Below, piece by piece: positions 9,901 to 29,145 of a stretch of DNA of 64,000 nt (positions are counted from its first letter, which is position 1; each line of letters begins with the position of its first letter). The stretch comes from Baylisascaris procyonis (Eukaryota > Nematoda > Chromadorea > Rhabditida > Ascarididae), in the NCBI GenBank assembly GCA_037389465.1, contig JAZARR010000130.1:226001-290000 (forward strand), read 5' to 3'. A program made the position numbers and the translations under genes. The notes beneath the pieces were generated by a model that saw only the letters and a program-made list of their open reading frames with translations, was not told the DNA's origin and made no database searches.

Positions 9901-12235
9901 TTGATTCTTTGCGAGTATCTGCAACCATTTATCATTTGCACATTAATCATTGCGCAACGATTCCATCTTGGCTGCTTATGCTTGCTACAACCATTTTAAG
10001 GTATGGAATGGGGGGGGGGGGGCGATTTGAAGCGAGGATTTTAAATAATTAGTGGAATCTGCATCATGGAGAAGAACAGTTTTTAATCTCTAATCTATTT
10101 CGAACTACGTGAGATGGTTTTGAGTTATAAATCGATTTTCGCAGGTCGCATCCATATCAAAAGTGAGAAAAAAGAAATTTGGATTCTAGCCCACATAATT
10201 ACAGAAATTTCAGGATAATTTCAGATTAATAAAAGTAAACATGGGGTTCCTAATATCTTTCAACATAGTGGAATATATCGCACACAGACTAGTTGCCGGT
10301 GGTTTGATGATAATTCGCAAATTCGAATGAATTATGTGGGTGCAGATAACATGCGATTTGCCTAGAGATTCTAGGTCGTCCAATCTACGCTGCTGTGGGT
10401 CAATGCATAAGGGTAAAGAAGTTCCATAAATTAGTTTAAAAACAGCATGAGGTGGTGACCTGAAGTCACAGATTTTGATCCCCTTGCTGACAAACATTTC
10501 AGCCACAATGCCTTGCACACTTCTCGAGTCTAGCTTGTTCATGTTCATTTTTCAATATAATTTTTTTTGGGATATCTAACCGTAACGTTGTTCATTCATA
10601 CTCTCGGTCCTCATTCACACCCCATGCTGTATACTTGGATTTAATGGGTAGTTGTACTGAAAACCGATTGAGAATGTGACAACAATGTGGCTGTAATATG
10701 GGCCGACATGATTCAGGACGTTTTATCGCGGTATTTGCGCGGCATTGGCAGGCGTCATACCGTACGCTGGTGCGAGTTTCTTCACATTCGAATCACTGAA
10801 ACTCCTTTACCGTGGTTAGTTGAAGAGATTGCATTGCCACCTGAGAAAGATGTATAGTCTGAATATGGAGATTGATATAGCTTCATAGCTGTTTACGGAA
10901 AAACTACTTGTTTTTATTTAACGCAAAACGGCACCCTTAGCGTTTTCTTGATTGCTTGATGACTTTTTGCTTTTGAAGTTTTAAAATAAGTTTTTGAAAT
11001 CCGGGAAGGGATTTGAAAGTATGCATGCCATTGCCGTGTCATCGTCTCAGGGTCATGCTTCATTGTTCTTCAAAAAAATTTGTGAAAAGATGCAGAATCG
11101 TTCCAACTATCCATAAACTGCAAAATCGGTATAAGTCGGAAGATTTCATCGCAGTATTTGACCAGATGAGTTTATTGTTCTTATCTTTTCAGAATCTGGG
11201 ATAGTGAAACATTCTGCGCTTCAATGAGTTTCACCTCCCTTTGTTCAAAGACGTAGAACTTTCTAAGTTCGAGTTTCACTTGAGATTTATGATGCCATTT
11301 GTGTTTATCAGCGATAGCCTCCTTACGTTTTTATGGTTACGTTAACAGTAGGCTTCTTACACCAACAGCACTAGTTATAGTGTTTGTTAAGAATGGTATT
11401 GATTGAGGCAGTAATCGTTTTCGCAATATTTCCCTGAGTGAATTTAGAGAGGACGGGTGAAGCAGTGTCGCCGATTTATCGATTGATGTTCGGTGCGTTT
11501 GCTGGGCTCATAGGACAGTCATCGTCCTACCCGCTTGACATCGTCCGAAGACGTATGCAGACGGGTCGGATACCGCCCGGTCAGAATATGTTTGTCTCAA
11601 TGTACCAGATTTACATGCGCGAAGGTATTAAACGAGGTCTTTACAAAGGGCTCTCCATGAATTGGGTGAAGGTATTTCGCTTTGACATTATATCGCATTT
11701 AGTTATCTTCCTTTATAAAGAGTTTATTGGGTTGTGTTCAAGGATTTAGCCACTAGAAAATCCTAGAACGGCGGGTAAAGCCTGAGCGCAATTTTTGGCA
11801 TTTTAGGTTGCAGGGAGGTTGAAAAGTTGATTTAGAATGTAGTTAAACAAGTATTGCAAGACGTCTACCACGACTGGTTGCGGAATATATAGCAGAAAAG
11901 TTATCTGTAAGAGTTGTACAGAGTGGTGAAAGTCATCTCTGTCGTTCCCTTTATTCTGGCTAATACTCATTCGTTACTGTTATGGTTTCACTAGCACTGA
12001 TGTTGTACGGGTAGTATATATACAGTGGGTGGTCTGTAAGACTGCACTCTATCATTGACCGAATACGATGGCAGACCTTTGATTCTAAAGAGTTCGTTAA
12101 GGTTTTTTTTCTTTTCAGGGTCCAGTAGCAGTCGGTATAAGTTTTACGGTATATGACTATGCGTTAATGTATATAAAGGCACTAGTGAACGTCGAGCAAC
12201 ATTGGGAGGAAGTTGTCTTAAGAAAGGCGACTTGA
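977..12235 (+). CDS. SLC25A42: Mitochondrial carrier, SLC25A42-like (CoA / adenosine 3',5'-diphosphate carrier), 7 exons
   Basis: Exons read 977-1042, 1362-1473, 8420-8606, 9074-9259, 10717-10814, 11448-11671 and 12119-12235 (stop TGA 12233-12235). All junctions are GT-AG and the phases agree, giving 990 nt and 329 aa, close to the roughly 320 aa of the family. Three carrier repeats are visible, with signatures PLDRTK (about residue 50), PLDTAK (about 151) and PLDIVRR (about 245). Family-specific stretches include [22 protein letters not shown] and [14 protein letters not shown]. The known vertebrate protein exchanges CoA for adenine nucleotides across the mitochondrial inner membrane. Exon 1 (22 codons) is the least certain part: it was chosen because it lies behind an acceptor-like site and ends at a strong GTGAGT donor in the right phase. 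Exon 4 could instead start at 9089, removing five residues. Intron 2 carries a Gypsy element. No AATAAA was seen close to the stop. Confidence 0.9.
2299..2576 (+). repeat. 5' LTR of the Gypsy element
   Basis: This 278-bp copy matches 6844-7121 with seven substitutions and no length change. It begins TGTTGTGG and ends CACAACA, with GATAT immediately upstream. An AATAAA lies at 2530-2535, near the LTR end, and could serve as the element's polyadenylation signal. Confidence 0.95.
2578..2595 (+). other. Putative primer-binding site of the Gypsy element
   Basis: The first TGG follows the 5' LTR after one base. The reverse complement ends in CCA and contains GTTCGAATCC, which looks like a tRNA T-loop. 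The spacing from that loop to CCA is about five bases shorter than in a real tRNA, so the primer tRNA cannot be assigned. Confidence 0.5.
2588..2666 (+). repeat. Short tandem repeat in the Gypsy leader
   Basis: About three imperfect copies of a roughly 27-bp unit (GATTCGAACAGCAGG followed by GATCGACAGCAG and variants) precede the gag start codon at 2667. The glutamine-type CAG/CAA pattern continues into the gag N-terminus. Confidence 0.7.
2667..5303 (+). CDS. Gypsy gag-pol polyprotein: gag, protease, reverse transcriptase, RNase H (stop-truncated)
   Basis: The frame starts 90 bases behind the 5' LTR and runs 878 codons. It opens with a Q/E-rich gag region. Two CCHC zinc knuckles follow, about residues 282-310 (CX2CX3HX4C, then CX2CX4HX4C), in a Lys/Arg-rich stretch. 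The aspartic protease active site LDTGAD lies near residue 366. Reverse transcriptase shows [11 protein letters not shown] and the catalytic YLDD near residue 654. RNase H shows [13 protein letters not shown] near residue 801 and KTDHKPL at the end. A TGA at 5301-5303 ends the frame just after the RNase H core. The same frame stays open afterwards to 5672, so one base change explains the stop. All visible catalytic residues up to that point are intact. Confidence 0.95.
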   Translation: MNSDQRSSATIDSEALRAILNAQEERQQRTLAVILELADRQQQALLERVEQMLTAIRPTAPPASTAEFITNSLSTRLPEFAYDPDNGGTFDLWFNRYEDIISKDGAALDDAARARLIVSKLDAITYARFTNHILPRRASEVSFEDTVKTLKELFGHNTSVFSRRYIYLRTQRNDKSLNDYTGIVNRRHEMAEFNAITPEQMKCLVWICGLHTPEDADIRARALRKMEDNPQATLKELTTEIQHFLNIRQDARLLDSPSPSLQPEINAVSTKKKRTQNPPSPCFRCGSLHWAKDCNFLNKACHDCKLIGHKKGFCKNFTKKKRQNSKKKRRKANNVTVIASTMADIAPINRIYRQVQINGVTVKMRLDTGADVTLLSVKDWIAINRPKLRPPFVKLKSANNKNIKVRGYFECDFEIDGYKGRGNSHVADTQSLLGVDWIAQNEPLFRSLTEGVICNVSATTLNHLRSTLIASLQKQFSTVFKPGLGRCTKSKAHLTLKPDARSIFRKSRLVPYATQPRISQEIDRLLAADVLSSVDHSDWAAPIVVVEKKNGSIRLCADFSTGLNDALQQHQHPLPTPDDIFTKLNGGRFFPLIDLSEAYLQLEMDEESRALLTINTHRGLYRYNRLPFGVKPAPGIFQQQMDALVAGLDGAAAYLDDIIVTGRTISAHNRRLEAVLQRIHNYGFRVRLEKCAFLKTEINYLGFVVNAEGRRPDPAKIEAIHKMLPPKDVSQLRAFLGLVNFYGTFVKDLHKLRLPLDALAKKDVAYKWTPQCQSSFDHIKATLTSDLLLTHFNPNLPMVVAADASNYGIGAVLSHRFPNGSEKVVYHASRTLTPAQRNYSQIEKEAFALIFAVQKFHRFLHGRHFTLKTDHKPLLSIF
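5304..5672 (+). pseudogene. Gypsy pol segment between the internal stop and the frameshift
   Basis: This stretch keeps the gag-pol frame after the TGA. It encodes the conserved RNase H tail region (NRLQRWA, then [10 protein letters not shown] and QADALFRL), followed by the spacer before the integrase zinc-binding part. Homology to the family continues in another frame from about 5651, so an indel lies around 5635-5650 and this frame then runs to a spurious stop at 5670-5672. Confidence 0.85.
5651..6874 (+). CDS. Gypsy integrase domain, frame-shifted from the upstream pol
   Basis: Recognisable pol sequence resumes in frame at 5651, although the first ATG is at 5741. An integrase-type zinc-binding segment is visible ([11 protein letters not shown] with an upstream H of the HHCC pattern). 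The DDE core follows: the first Asp in WDRVHADF, the second in VTDNGTQF, and the Glu in [10 protein letters not shown]-terminal basic region follows, with [10 protein letters not shown] and WMPGTV as in Gypsy integrase tails. The stop at 6872-6874 lies inside the 3' LTR. Integrase would insert the element cDNA into chromosomal DNA. Its catalytic triad is intact, but it is separated from the rest of pol by the frameshift. Confidence 0.92.
   Translation, partial: YNRRDTLTTTNDCLLTTNRIVIPKSLQRRVLSSLHKTHLGQTRMKMLARSYVYWPSLDADIEQLVQSCDRCAAAAKNPVKAELNSWPKSTTPWDRVHADFAGPINGNFYLVIVDAYSKWPEIIQMNSVSTSATISALKKIFAQFGNPQALVTDNGTQFTSTAFTHFCRTRGITHLRSPPFHPQSNGQAERFVDTFKRPLIKLKGEEPTVDALQTFLMAYRSTPCPSGPDHLSTAENFLGRQMRTILHLMMPQTDIVKGLRDIKMEEQFNRHHGAHRRHFKVGDAVYAKDYRGRKSTWMPGTVARKFGNATYSVRCGNFLWTRHINQLRPRTKTPTLGQLLDVFDLPLFNSDTGVANPVPGSPTPLVCLRRSTHVRRAPTRLHMDPTKTTYRSQLERGGVMVNDRATT
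6833..6843 (+). other. Polypurine tract of the Gypsy element
   Basis: GAAAGGGGAGG immediately abuts the 3' LTR, the position expected for the plus-strand primer of Gypsy elements. Confidence 0.8.
6844..7121 (+). repeat. 3' LTR of the Gypsy element
   Basis: This 278-bp copy of 2299-2576 differs at seven positions. It is followed directly by GATAT (7122-7126), the second copy of the target-site duplication. Confidence 0.95.
7127..8419 (+). other. Remainder of intron 2 of the SLC25A42-like gene
   Basis: AT-rich intron sequence between the Gypsy element and exon 3. Nothing recognisable was seen, and the open frame at 8112-8357 has no family motif. The acceptor TTTGTTGTAG ends at 8419. Confidence 0.7.
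9260..10716 (+). other. Intron 4 of the SLC25A42-like gene, with a G13 run
   Basis: This intron contains a 13-base G homopolymer at 10010-10022. It also holds two unassigned open frames: 9577-9999 on the + strand (140 codons) and 10210-10548 on the - strand (112 codons). Neither has a motif I recognise and both are probably chance frames or decayed repeats. Confidence 0.6.
10815..12118 (+). other. Introns 5 and 6 of the SLC25A42-like gene (flanking exon 6, 11448-11671)
   Basis: Intron 5 (10815-11447) and intron 6 (11672-12118) hold no recognisable element. Intron 6 ends in a strong T8-CTTTTCAG acceptor. Confidence 0.6.
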
Positions 12236-15200
12236 TACCTTCGTCACTATGCGAGGGGAATTGACAAATAGTTGGAATCAGTGACTCTTCGTTGGCGAAT
12301 CAAGTTACGACTAACTAAAGATTGTCGATTTGCGATCACAAATGCCATCGTGGTTTAGCCGCAGTTACGGTACACCTTTAGTTGGTCATGAAACGAGTGG
12401 AAATCAGGTAAGATTCAGGCACCCTCTAAAGAGGAGTGTTTTGAGGCAATGAGATGCGTTAATGCCAGCCGCCTTCAAAAAACATCTGATGTAGGAGTGG
12501 CAGTTTGATGGATTAGCCGTTGATGTTGGTTGTGTTTCTTGAGCGGCAATAGAGGTGATAGCAGTTACGGAGCTGTGTGTGAAATCAAGCTGTGAAGTGT
12601 GCATCCAACATCCGTTTCCATGTTGTGAAACATCGCTATTCGTTACTCTTTGAGGGGGTGTGAGTGACAAATTTTTGATCTGCACTTCTAAAGGACAAAT
12701 ATTCACTCACTTTCTTGTTTAGAGTTTTCAAGACTCTAGATGAACTGATCGTATTTCCTTATTTATTCGTTTATTTATATTATACGAAACATACACGCAA
12801 CTAATGCGGCTATGCCTATACTCCTATATGGCGTTGGGCATTCCACCTCTACCTTCTGTGTAGCATGCATCTTCGATGTGCACACGTTAATATCTCTAAC
12901 TAAATTATGCACAAGTGAGATGCAAAAAAAAAGTGAAATTCTTAGCGAAATGCGTATCGCATATTAAAGTGCAGTATCTCACCAATTGATTGTAAACTTT
13001 GGAGGGATGGTCAACGAATACATACATTAGGGGTATTATATGTTGGTATTTCTTGTGGTGGAACATCTCGCCCAATACATTATAATAGAAGATCGCTGTG
13101 GTTTCTTAGTTCAGACCTCTGTTCAATAGCCTCATAATGGTGGTCGAAGAGTCATTCGTACGAATTGAGTCTGTGGAACTGTTTTGAAATTGAAATGATT
13201 CTTTTATTTCAGAGTTAAAAACATTTTCCATTGAAGATTAGCCTAGTCGAATGGTAAATTGCAGTTCAGAGTGCTTACCAGAAGAGAAGAGATGAATATT
13301 TCGGGGAGGGGAAGTGCGTTATTTGAATCTACCTAGTTTTTGGTACTATTTTAACGCCTTATTGTTGTTTTGTGTTCTCGATGATAGTCAAATTACCTCT
13401 TGGCTATATAACACATTGTATTCATTGAAAGGAACTCCTTTTTCCATATGTCTTCCTCATATTCTCTTTATTTAAATATAAACAACTAATTCAACAACTG
13501 TTTTCCTTGGCGATCTTAAATCTTTTAATAATGCATTTTTAAATTGACAAATTTTATTTGGCTGTTTTAGCTCTTTTTATAAAAAAGATATCTCATAAAG
13601 TGCTTAAATTTTTTTGGAAATAATCATTCAAAAACAAATCGAGAGGCATGCCCGGGGGGGGGGGGTGCTGAGGTCAACCGGTTTCATGAGCAACGGAATA
13701 TATGCATTGATGAATTCATGCGTTGACTGATCAGATCGCTTATGCAAATCTGACTTGTGACTCGAAAATGGGAACACCAACCACTTGCAAAATTTATGCA
13801 AATTTTTTATCATTTCAATAGGGTAGTAACTTCATAAGAATTTGATGAATCAGCCTTAATTTAGTATAGGTAATTGCCGTTTGTCCACATTCAAGCCAAA
13901 TTTTATTCGTCTGATTTGAGCTAATTAACTGCGAAAGAAATAGACAGGCACAGGCGCGCAGCTGATGGTTTTGATGCGTTGACGCGATGATGAACTAATG
14001 CTGCCAAGTTATTTCCTTTTAAATTATGCTGAATTCTTCTGAGAGCTTCACACTTTTCTTGATGCTTCTTATTTATTTTTCTGTTATTTTACATTTGGGA
14101 AAAACTATAATTTTGCAGTTTTGTAGTGGTGGGGTGTGGCGACGACACTTTCGAAGACTTGCACTCCCCTTCCTTTCTCTTCTCTTCCTACTGTCTTCCT
14201 GCCCATTCCCCTTATCATTCCCCTCTCTTTCCTGCCTTTTGCTTCCTCTCCTCTTTCTATTAACGGTATTTGTTCCCTGAGGAAGAAACTAAACTATGGA
14301 ATGGTTTATTTTATTCGTAAAATGGGAGATGGCTGTCGTTCCGGGTTGTTTTCTTGTATTGATAATGCTATTAGGAGCGACTTTTAGTTTGAATGAGATG
14401 TTTCATTGGTGATATGTTAATGTGATTTTGTTTGGAATGCGAACAGGTATTGTATCAATATATTTTGGTATTAAATAACCGTAAACAGTATTGTTTTATG
14501 GAATATTGGTAGTTTGCTTGGTTTGGCCAATATTGCATTGTTGGTTATTCACATGATGATTTGTTCGTTGAATAGAATTGTACTCTGCAGCCAGTGCCCA
14601 AGATTTAAGGATGAACTCTGTGCTTGTTTTTTTTTTATGGAGATTTTTCCACGGTTCTTTACCCTAGATGGACTTGTACCATGGTAAGTTGAGTTTGAAA
14701 GGAGATGGGTGGTTCTCTTTCCATCCCAAAGAGAAGTTTCGCGACGAAATGGATTAGGGAAAGAGGGGTGTTATGTACCTTAGGACAAGTTGTCGATGGA
14801 CAACTTTATGATAGAAAACATCCACCTTGATTTCATCGCTGCACCCTTCGCTTTATGGTAGTTTTAAATGCTTCCTGTTAGAAAATGAAGAAAATCAACG
14901 GCGGAAACATCATAAAGAGGATGTTTTCAGGTGTGATAAATAGTATAAACACGATGACCTCTTTGTTTTCGTAAATTTGTGTGTTTTTACGTCGTATGAA
15001 GTCTTTCGTTGTTTACCGATGAATTGCTAAATTGATATGCAAATTTTATGTGTTTAGATGCTGAAGATAAATTTTTATCTTATATATCTTCTTTGTAATT
15101 GTTTACAATATCGGATAAATTGCATATTTCTTAGCTAAAAATGCAAAACGAAATGATATGAACCGTGATTAAAATACTCTCATATGTTTTATATTCTGTT

Positions 15201-18200
15201 AGTATTTATCAGTATTCTTTTTACCTCTATTTGTTAATGTTTGTCTTTTTCACTATCATTATCACTATATCATAAGTAGTGAAGTTTTTTAGTTGAAGAA
15301 AAACCTTTTTTGACAGCAGATAGTTTACTTTTGAGTTTGTAGAAGGAAGTTATTAAATTTTCGGGATTTCAGTGTTATCAGCTGATTGCTTATGTTGGTA
15401 CTCGGAGATTTATGAATGACTGAAATTAGAGACAGTGTGGTCTTCATAAAACCTTTCAGGCCTATTTCCCTTCTCCATTATTGTAAATTCACCTCAAATT
15501 CTAGGCTGTATTTCCGTTACTCCTCCCCCCTCCCCCCCCCCCGCATAACAAAATAGTGCCGTTGGTGTGTTTGTGATCATTAATTGTTCCTATCTTTATT
15601 AATATCACTCCTTCCCGTTCCCAACCAATCATTATTAATACCATTCTTCCTTGTTTTTTAAAATATTTTTTTTGCGGAATATAATGAAGTATTGACAAGT
15701 GTTCATTTCCAAAATAAACAACAACAACATCGAAGTTTGTATCTGAGGGCATTCCTGCTGACGAGGCATTTTCTTGTTCTTAAAGTAGACTGCATCCATT
15801 CATGCGAATGATTGCCTCATGACAGTTCATCTTTGTTCCATGAAACGTAGAAAAGTGTATTTTGTAGGATGGTATTCAGTGTGGTGTGATACGATTATGG
15901 CTCAAAGAGAAATGTCGGCATAAATTATTATTCCATCTCTACTCGACGCATTGCATGGTAATAACCAAAAAACTGTTGTAATATGAAGTAAGATGAATAT
16001 AGGAAATAGTCAGAAATAGTTCTCTGAAATAACGCAGTAAAAGAGTGATCGCGCAACATCATTCGGCCTAAGGAAGAGCAAGGAGACAGGGACATTGATC
16101 TCCAACTTCACCGCTCTATTTTTATAGAAGAGCGTTTGAAGTGGCTTTACCGTCGATGTTCGATGGCACTCGGCAGCTTCTGGTCAAAGTGCAGCCATCT
16201 TCCGCATAGCTTTATGGTTATCAAACATCATTAATGCTTTGAAGTGTTTGGATATGTTTAACATACCGTTCTACAAAGGCATCCCACGGTTATTAGGTTG
16301 CCAATCGCATTTGTCAGTAATCTTTTGGTTAAATGCCTTAAGGTTTCTATAGCTGATGAATAAACAAATGCGATGTCTTGCTTTTGAGTACAACCAGGAA
16401 TGGGCTATTGTGGGATTGTGAACGATTTCAAAAAAACATGCTTAATTACAACACGATTGAGATAGCGAACTTTCGACACATAAACGAAATCAAAATGCGT
16501 TCGGTGAAGCCTTCATTTATGTGGTGACAGCCGTTCTCATAGACGAAATACTGACAGCCTTTCAATATGTGTTTACATTCGATAGCATACAATAACGCAA
16601 TAGATGCATTCTATAGATTCTTTAGAAAATTGACATATGAAACGTTGTGAGGTGAAAAGAACTGAAAGGATGTAAACCTCGGATGTATCGATAGAGGTGT
16701 GAGCATTGTTAATTGAATAACATTACGTGTTCGTCGATGTGGGATGTAATCTCAAAATTCGGGAACTCAACCCCCTCAATGAGCTGTGTGAATGAAACTA
16801 ACTCAGCGCCGTCAAACGACATCTGGAATAGATGAGCATTGCAATGACCAGTAGACCTGATAACAACGTTTCCCACTTATGGTCACATGCGCTAGAGACG
16901 GTGACTGCAGCAGTATAATTGTTTTGCTGAAGGCTGAGAGGCTGACTGATTCTCGAGCCATATCAGATATGAACTTTAGCCTCAACGATTGTTTAGCAGG
17001 GAATCGGTGAGAAGCGGGAGACAAAGAACGATGAGTGCAAATTTGCATATATACCGCAATGACTACCCGTAATGAAACGTTGAAATGATGGATCTCAACG
17101 TGAAAATGGTTGAGTGTTTACTGAGCAAGATCAAGGGAGGTTAGTCTTCTTGTTGATGTTGTTCCGTGGTCAACCACAATACGTCGGTAATTGAGGTGCG
17201 TTTGTTTGCGTCACAAATGGTGCTGAATCGTAATCGGTTCGCCGTTGAACAATCTCCAACCATGCCCCTCAGCGATACCTTTTTAATTTCATTTGTCGGT
17301 TTCATTATATCGATTCATGGAAAACTGAGCTCCTGAATTTTCTGTGCTGTTATAGGACGGCAACGTCGAAAGGAATGTGGGCAAACGGAGAGTGTATTAT
17401 GAACACTATAAACTTGTATATGCTGTGCTTCTACTACTCCTATTGTACTGTTTATATAACATTTAAGAAGCTATTGTGCAAGTGTGCTTCTGGAATTTCT
17501 TATAGTCGTTGGATAAGAATATTGTCTTGCTCACTCGAACACAAACATTTCCTTTGTGATAAATCTTAGCTTTCTTCTAATATGTACCCCAACTGTTTAA
17601 TGCCCCCGGGCTTATTTTCGACGAGATATGGTAGATGAATTTATCATAGAGGAGTTAAAAAGTAATTGTGATCTATGAAGCTTGGCGCCACGTTCATATA
17701 GTTCTCCAGATGTGCAGAATAATGCGCCTTGTTGATTGGCTAAGCCCCAAATACATTATAGGACAACATTTGGTAGTGAATGCTTGCCAACGTTGCTGAT
17801 TAAATTCAAAAAAGCGTTACTCTGCCCGTTGCCAAATATTCCCCTTACCAGCCGGGTGTGGCAATTCACAAATCAACTTTATGCTTATCCCATACGCATC
17901 CATCAAATAATACGGCAACTTTACAGCAAATGTAATTTTCTGAATAGCGGTTAAGTTTAGTTGCGACGTAGAGAACTTCGTTGCATCTTGCTTGCTTTTT
18001 TTCAAATTTCCCGCATTTTCGCTTCAAATATCTCTTCCTCAGCCACCCAATTTGTCTTGTTGCTGCGGCGATTGTAATTGAGGTTTAATATGAAGCATTG
18101 ACCTTTTCGGGGTCAGGTTGGGGGGGTTGAGATGAGTTTTTTTAGTATTGGCACTTGCAGGTATTTTTTGCTGTCAGAGTAGGTATTGGTTTCGTTGTTT

Positions 18201-18510
18201 GATGTATGATTGATAGGTTTATTTGATGGCAATTAAACCATTAAAAATGATGATAATTCATGCTTTGAATATTCTATATTCTCTTAAGTACTTGTTGTTT
18301 ATTTTTAAAAGCTGGTGTCATCCCACGTTTGTACCGTGAAAAGCGGTCGTTCCTTTTTCAGTGAGCCATTTGCGATGTGGATGAAAGCCGTCTCCGATTC
18401 GGCTATTTAGCGTAACTGAAATTGAAGCCGGTTTAAACCCTGACACATGATTTTACATGTGACAGACTTGTTTAAATAATTTTGTGAATATTTAGTTTCG
18501 TTGTTTTCAG
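12236..18510. other. Intergenic region between the SLC25A42-like gene and rpt-5
   Basis: This is 6.3 kb of AT-rich DNA without a supported gene. Visible features are a G12 run (13654-13665), a C11 run (15532-15542) and a pyrimidine-rich stretch (14160-14280). A small imperfect stem-loop lies around 16105-16145 (ACTTCA/TGAAGT outer, CGCTCT/AGAGCG inner). The short open frames show no conserved motif. Confidence 0.5.
18501..18510 (+). promoter_or_regulatory. Candidate spliced-leader acceptor upstream of rpt-5
   Basis: TTGTTTTCAG ends 30 bases before the rpt-5 start codon at 18541 and has no upstream coding exon to serve. In nematodes such a site is often the trans-splice acceptor. This is inference from position and sequence only. 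Confidence 0.4.
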
Positions 18511-18540
18511 TGGAGCTTATATTTTCGTTAATCGTTGAGC

Positions 18541-26638
<8,098 letters not shown>

Positions 26639-27070
26639 TCCCATATCCCGCCGACAGTCATCTCCATGTGCATATACGATTTGGTGTTTTGTTGTTGAAT
26701 CGAGCATTTTGCAGCATCAAGAAGGAAATATTCGATTTATTTCCGTTGCTTCCTATGCACCAATTTCTTTGAATTCAGCATAAAACGCTTTTGAATGATG
26801 AAAACTGGATTTTCGATGAAGGTCGAATAGCCGATATACAGTTTGATGTTTACCTACTGACGCAAGCGAGGATAGCCTAGGTTGGAAGCAACTGTAGTCC
26901 TAACCAGGGGTTAAACCCTATTTCAATATCTGTCAGAGAACCAGCTTTTTTCTGATTACGGCCAAGTTTAACCTCGACCTTAAACAGTCTATCTGAAATA
27001 TATGGGAATGATTCTTTTTTCCGGTAATAATAAAGTGCGTGGTGCTGTAGCAAAAAAAAAAAAAAAAAAT
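26639..27070 (+). terminator. rpt-5 3' untranslated region with AATAAA and genomic A18 tract
   Basis: The first AATAAA after the stop is at 27029-27034. An 18-base A run (27052-27069) follows 17 bases later. Distance and order are those of a cleavage/polyadenylation site, although an encoded A tract there is unusual and may come from a retroposed 3' end. Confidence 0.45.
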
Positions 27071-29145
27071 GTCTGCTTCTGGCGATTTACATACATCAGG
27101 AAGAAGATAGGCAAGTGGAAAACTTGCCAGTAAAGGTTGGAGCTGTGCTAGGAGGGTCCCTGGGTAAGAGGGGGAGCAAGCTGAGAAAACTTATGGGCAG
27201 GAATAATGGGATAAAATGTACCTGGAGTGCCATAATTTTTTTAGCTATCTAACGGATGGTAGCATTTGACGAAGGAACTAAATTTGGCAGACCATGTTGA
27301 TTTGCACTCGCCGATGTTGTGAATGTTTGTTTTGTGAAAGTAATTTCAACGGGAATGAATGCATTCGTTTAGCGATTTCGTAAAATGAGTGCATATAAAC
27401 TGTTTTTAACAGCTTTCCGCTATTGATCATAAATCTTTTGATGGACTTTGAAATATAATATAAAAATAACGTTGGTTGAGGGGAGGGGGTGGTTCTGTTT
27501 CCATAGGATGTTGTTCATTCTCCGACAACATCAATTGATAATCAAAATCGTGATCATCGCATCTATAGTATTAGGATCGATTGCTTCCATCATCAGCTGT
27601 GGCTTTGGACTTCCAAGTCTTAAGCCTTTTACAATAATTATCGGGCAAGTTATTATGTAGGTTGGTCTTTATGGTTTCATGTCCATGTTTTTCGAAGTTG
27701 TCGCACTGAAATTTAGTGAAAATCATCGAGTGTGCGGATGCGTTCGCGTGTGTAAAGATTCAAGTGTGGAGTCTTAATTGTAGGCGGATACATCAATTCT
27801 CAAACGTTAAACTGTATTTCTTTTTCGGTAAGCTCGAGTCCTTCCAAGTCGGCAAGTTCGTCTCGACTCTTTTTGGGTTGTCGACAAGTTCCAGCTGCTT
27901 CGATTCGATGAATCGTTGAGATATGTGTTTGAATAATGTTTTTTCAGAAGTTTGGTCTAAGGAACTACCGATCATTCGAACTTCTGCAGAAAGAGTCTTG
28001 CTGCAAATATTTGGCGTATATTAAACAAATTGTCTCTAGAGGATCCTGCGTTTATTGTGAGGTGGTGTTGTGTTATGGGCGGTGTGTTAAAATTCTCGTT
28101 TATGATCGCTTTTGATTTATTTTATTGCAACGATGTAAATGCTGAGCACAATCTTTATTCAGTGTGCGTCCGCTCCGTTCGGTTATGTTCAGCACATATG
28201 CGTACATGCTGAATCTCAAATAAATCTCGACCACATATGCTGCGCAATGCATAATTCTCCTCATCTTCACAGCCGCTGCACGAGAGATTGAAGCACAGGA
28301 GACGTTACAGTCGTTGATATACATGTTGATATATTAAGCAAAATAACCCGACAAGACAAAGTTGACAAGTAGCCATCATAGGCAACTTAATTCACCCACA
28401 AGTACCAAAGATATGAGTAGAGCCTTCGTTTAGACTTTATTTGGCTGGAATTCCTAATACGAGAGATTTGAAGACTCAGATTGCAGAAGTTATTTTGTAG
28501 GATTTAGATATACCTTTCTGATCGCTATTACCGTTATTCCTAAGAAATCTTATATGACTGTTAACCTAAACATTTTCATACTTTTAAGTACTGCAAACCT
28601 TCCAATAGATAGTCAACAAAGACTACGTCTCGAGGAAGGGCCACTCAAACATTAGTAAATCGTAAGTTTGCAAAATACGGAGACATCAAATGTGGGCAAT
28701 CTCCAGTGGAGAATCACTGATATTGCGAAGCCGAGGAGTGAATATTTATCCGGTTCAACGGCTATCAGGTCGGCTGTGGTCCCGTTCCATCGATGAGGCG
28801 TGTACGCATTTTTGTGTGCGAAGGTGGAAACTCACATCTTTATTCCCATTTTATCTCAAAACCAATGCCACCGTTGTGTCCGCCGTACATCATATTCGAT
28901 TCCGTTCATGCGTTTTCATAGTCCATTTAAGAGTAGGTTTAGCCAGCGTTTTTGTCTATTTCCTTTGTGTTAGCAAAGTTGCCGACTGAATAAGTAGAAT
29001 GAGTGAATTTTATATTATCGGGAATTGATTCAATTCGTTTTCATAGCGTATTAATAAAAAGATGTGTTTTCAGATTAAGCGTTTCTCGTTTCTATGTTAA
29101 TGGCTATTGAATGAGGACGGAAACGACGACTAATAATAAACGCAA
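27071..29145. other. Intergenic region between rpt-5 and the SLC25A44-like gene
   Basis: No supported gene. A 50-codon frame at 27508-27660 encodes a hydrophobic segment but has no known relative that I recognise. GTGTTTTCAG ending at 29073 is a possible spliced-leader acceptor, 72 bases before the next gene's ATG. Confidence 0.45.
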
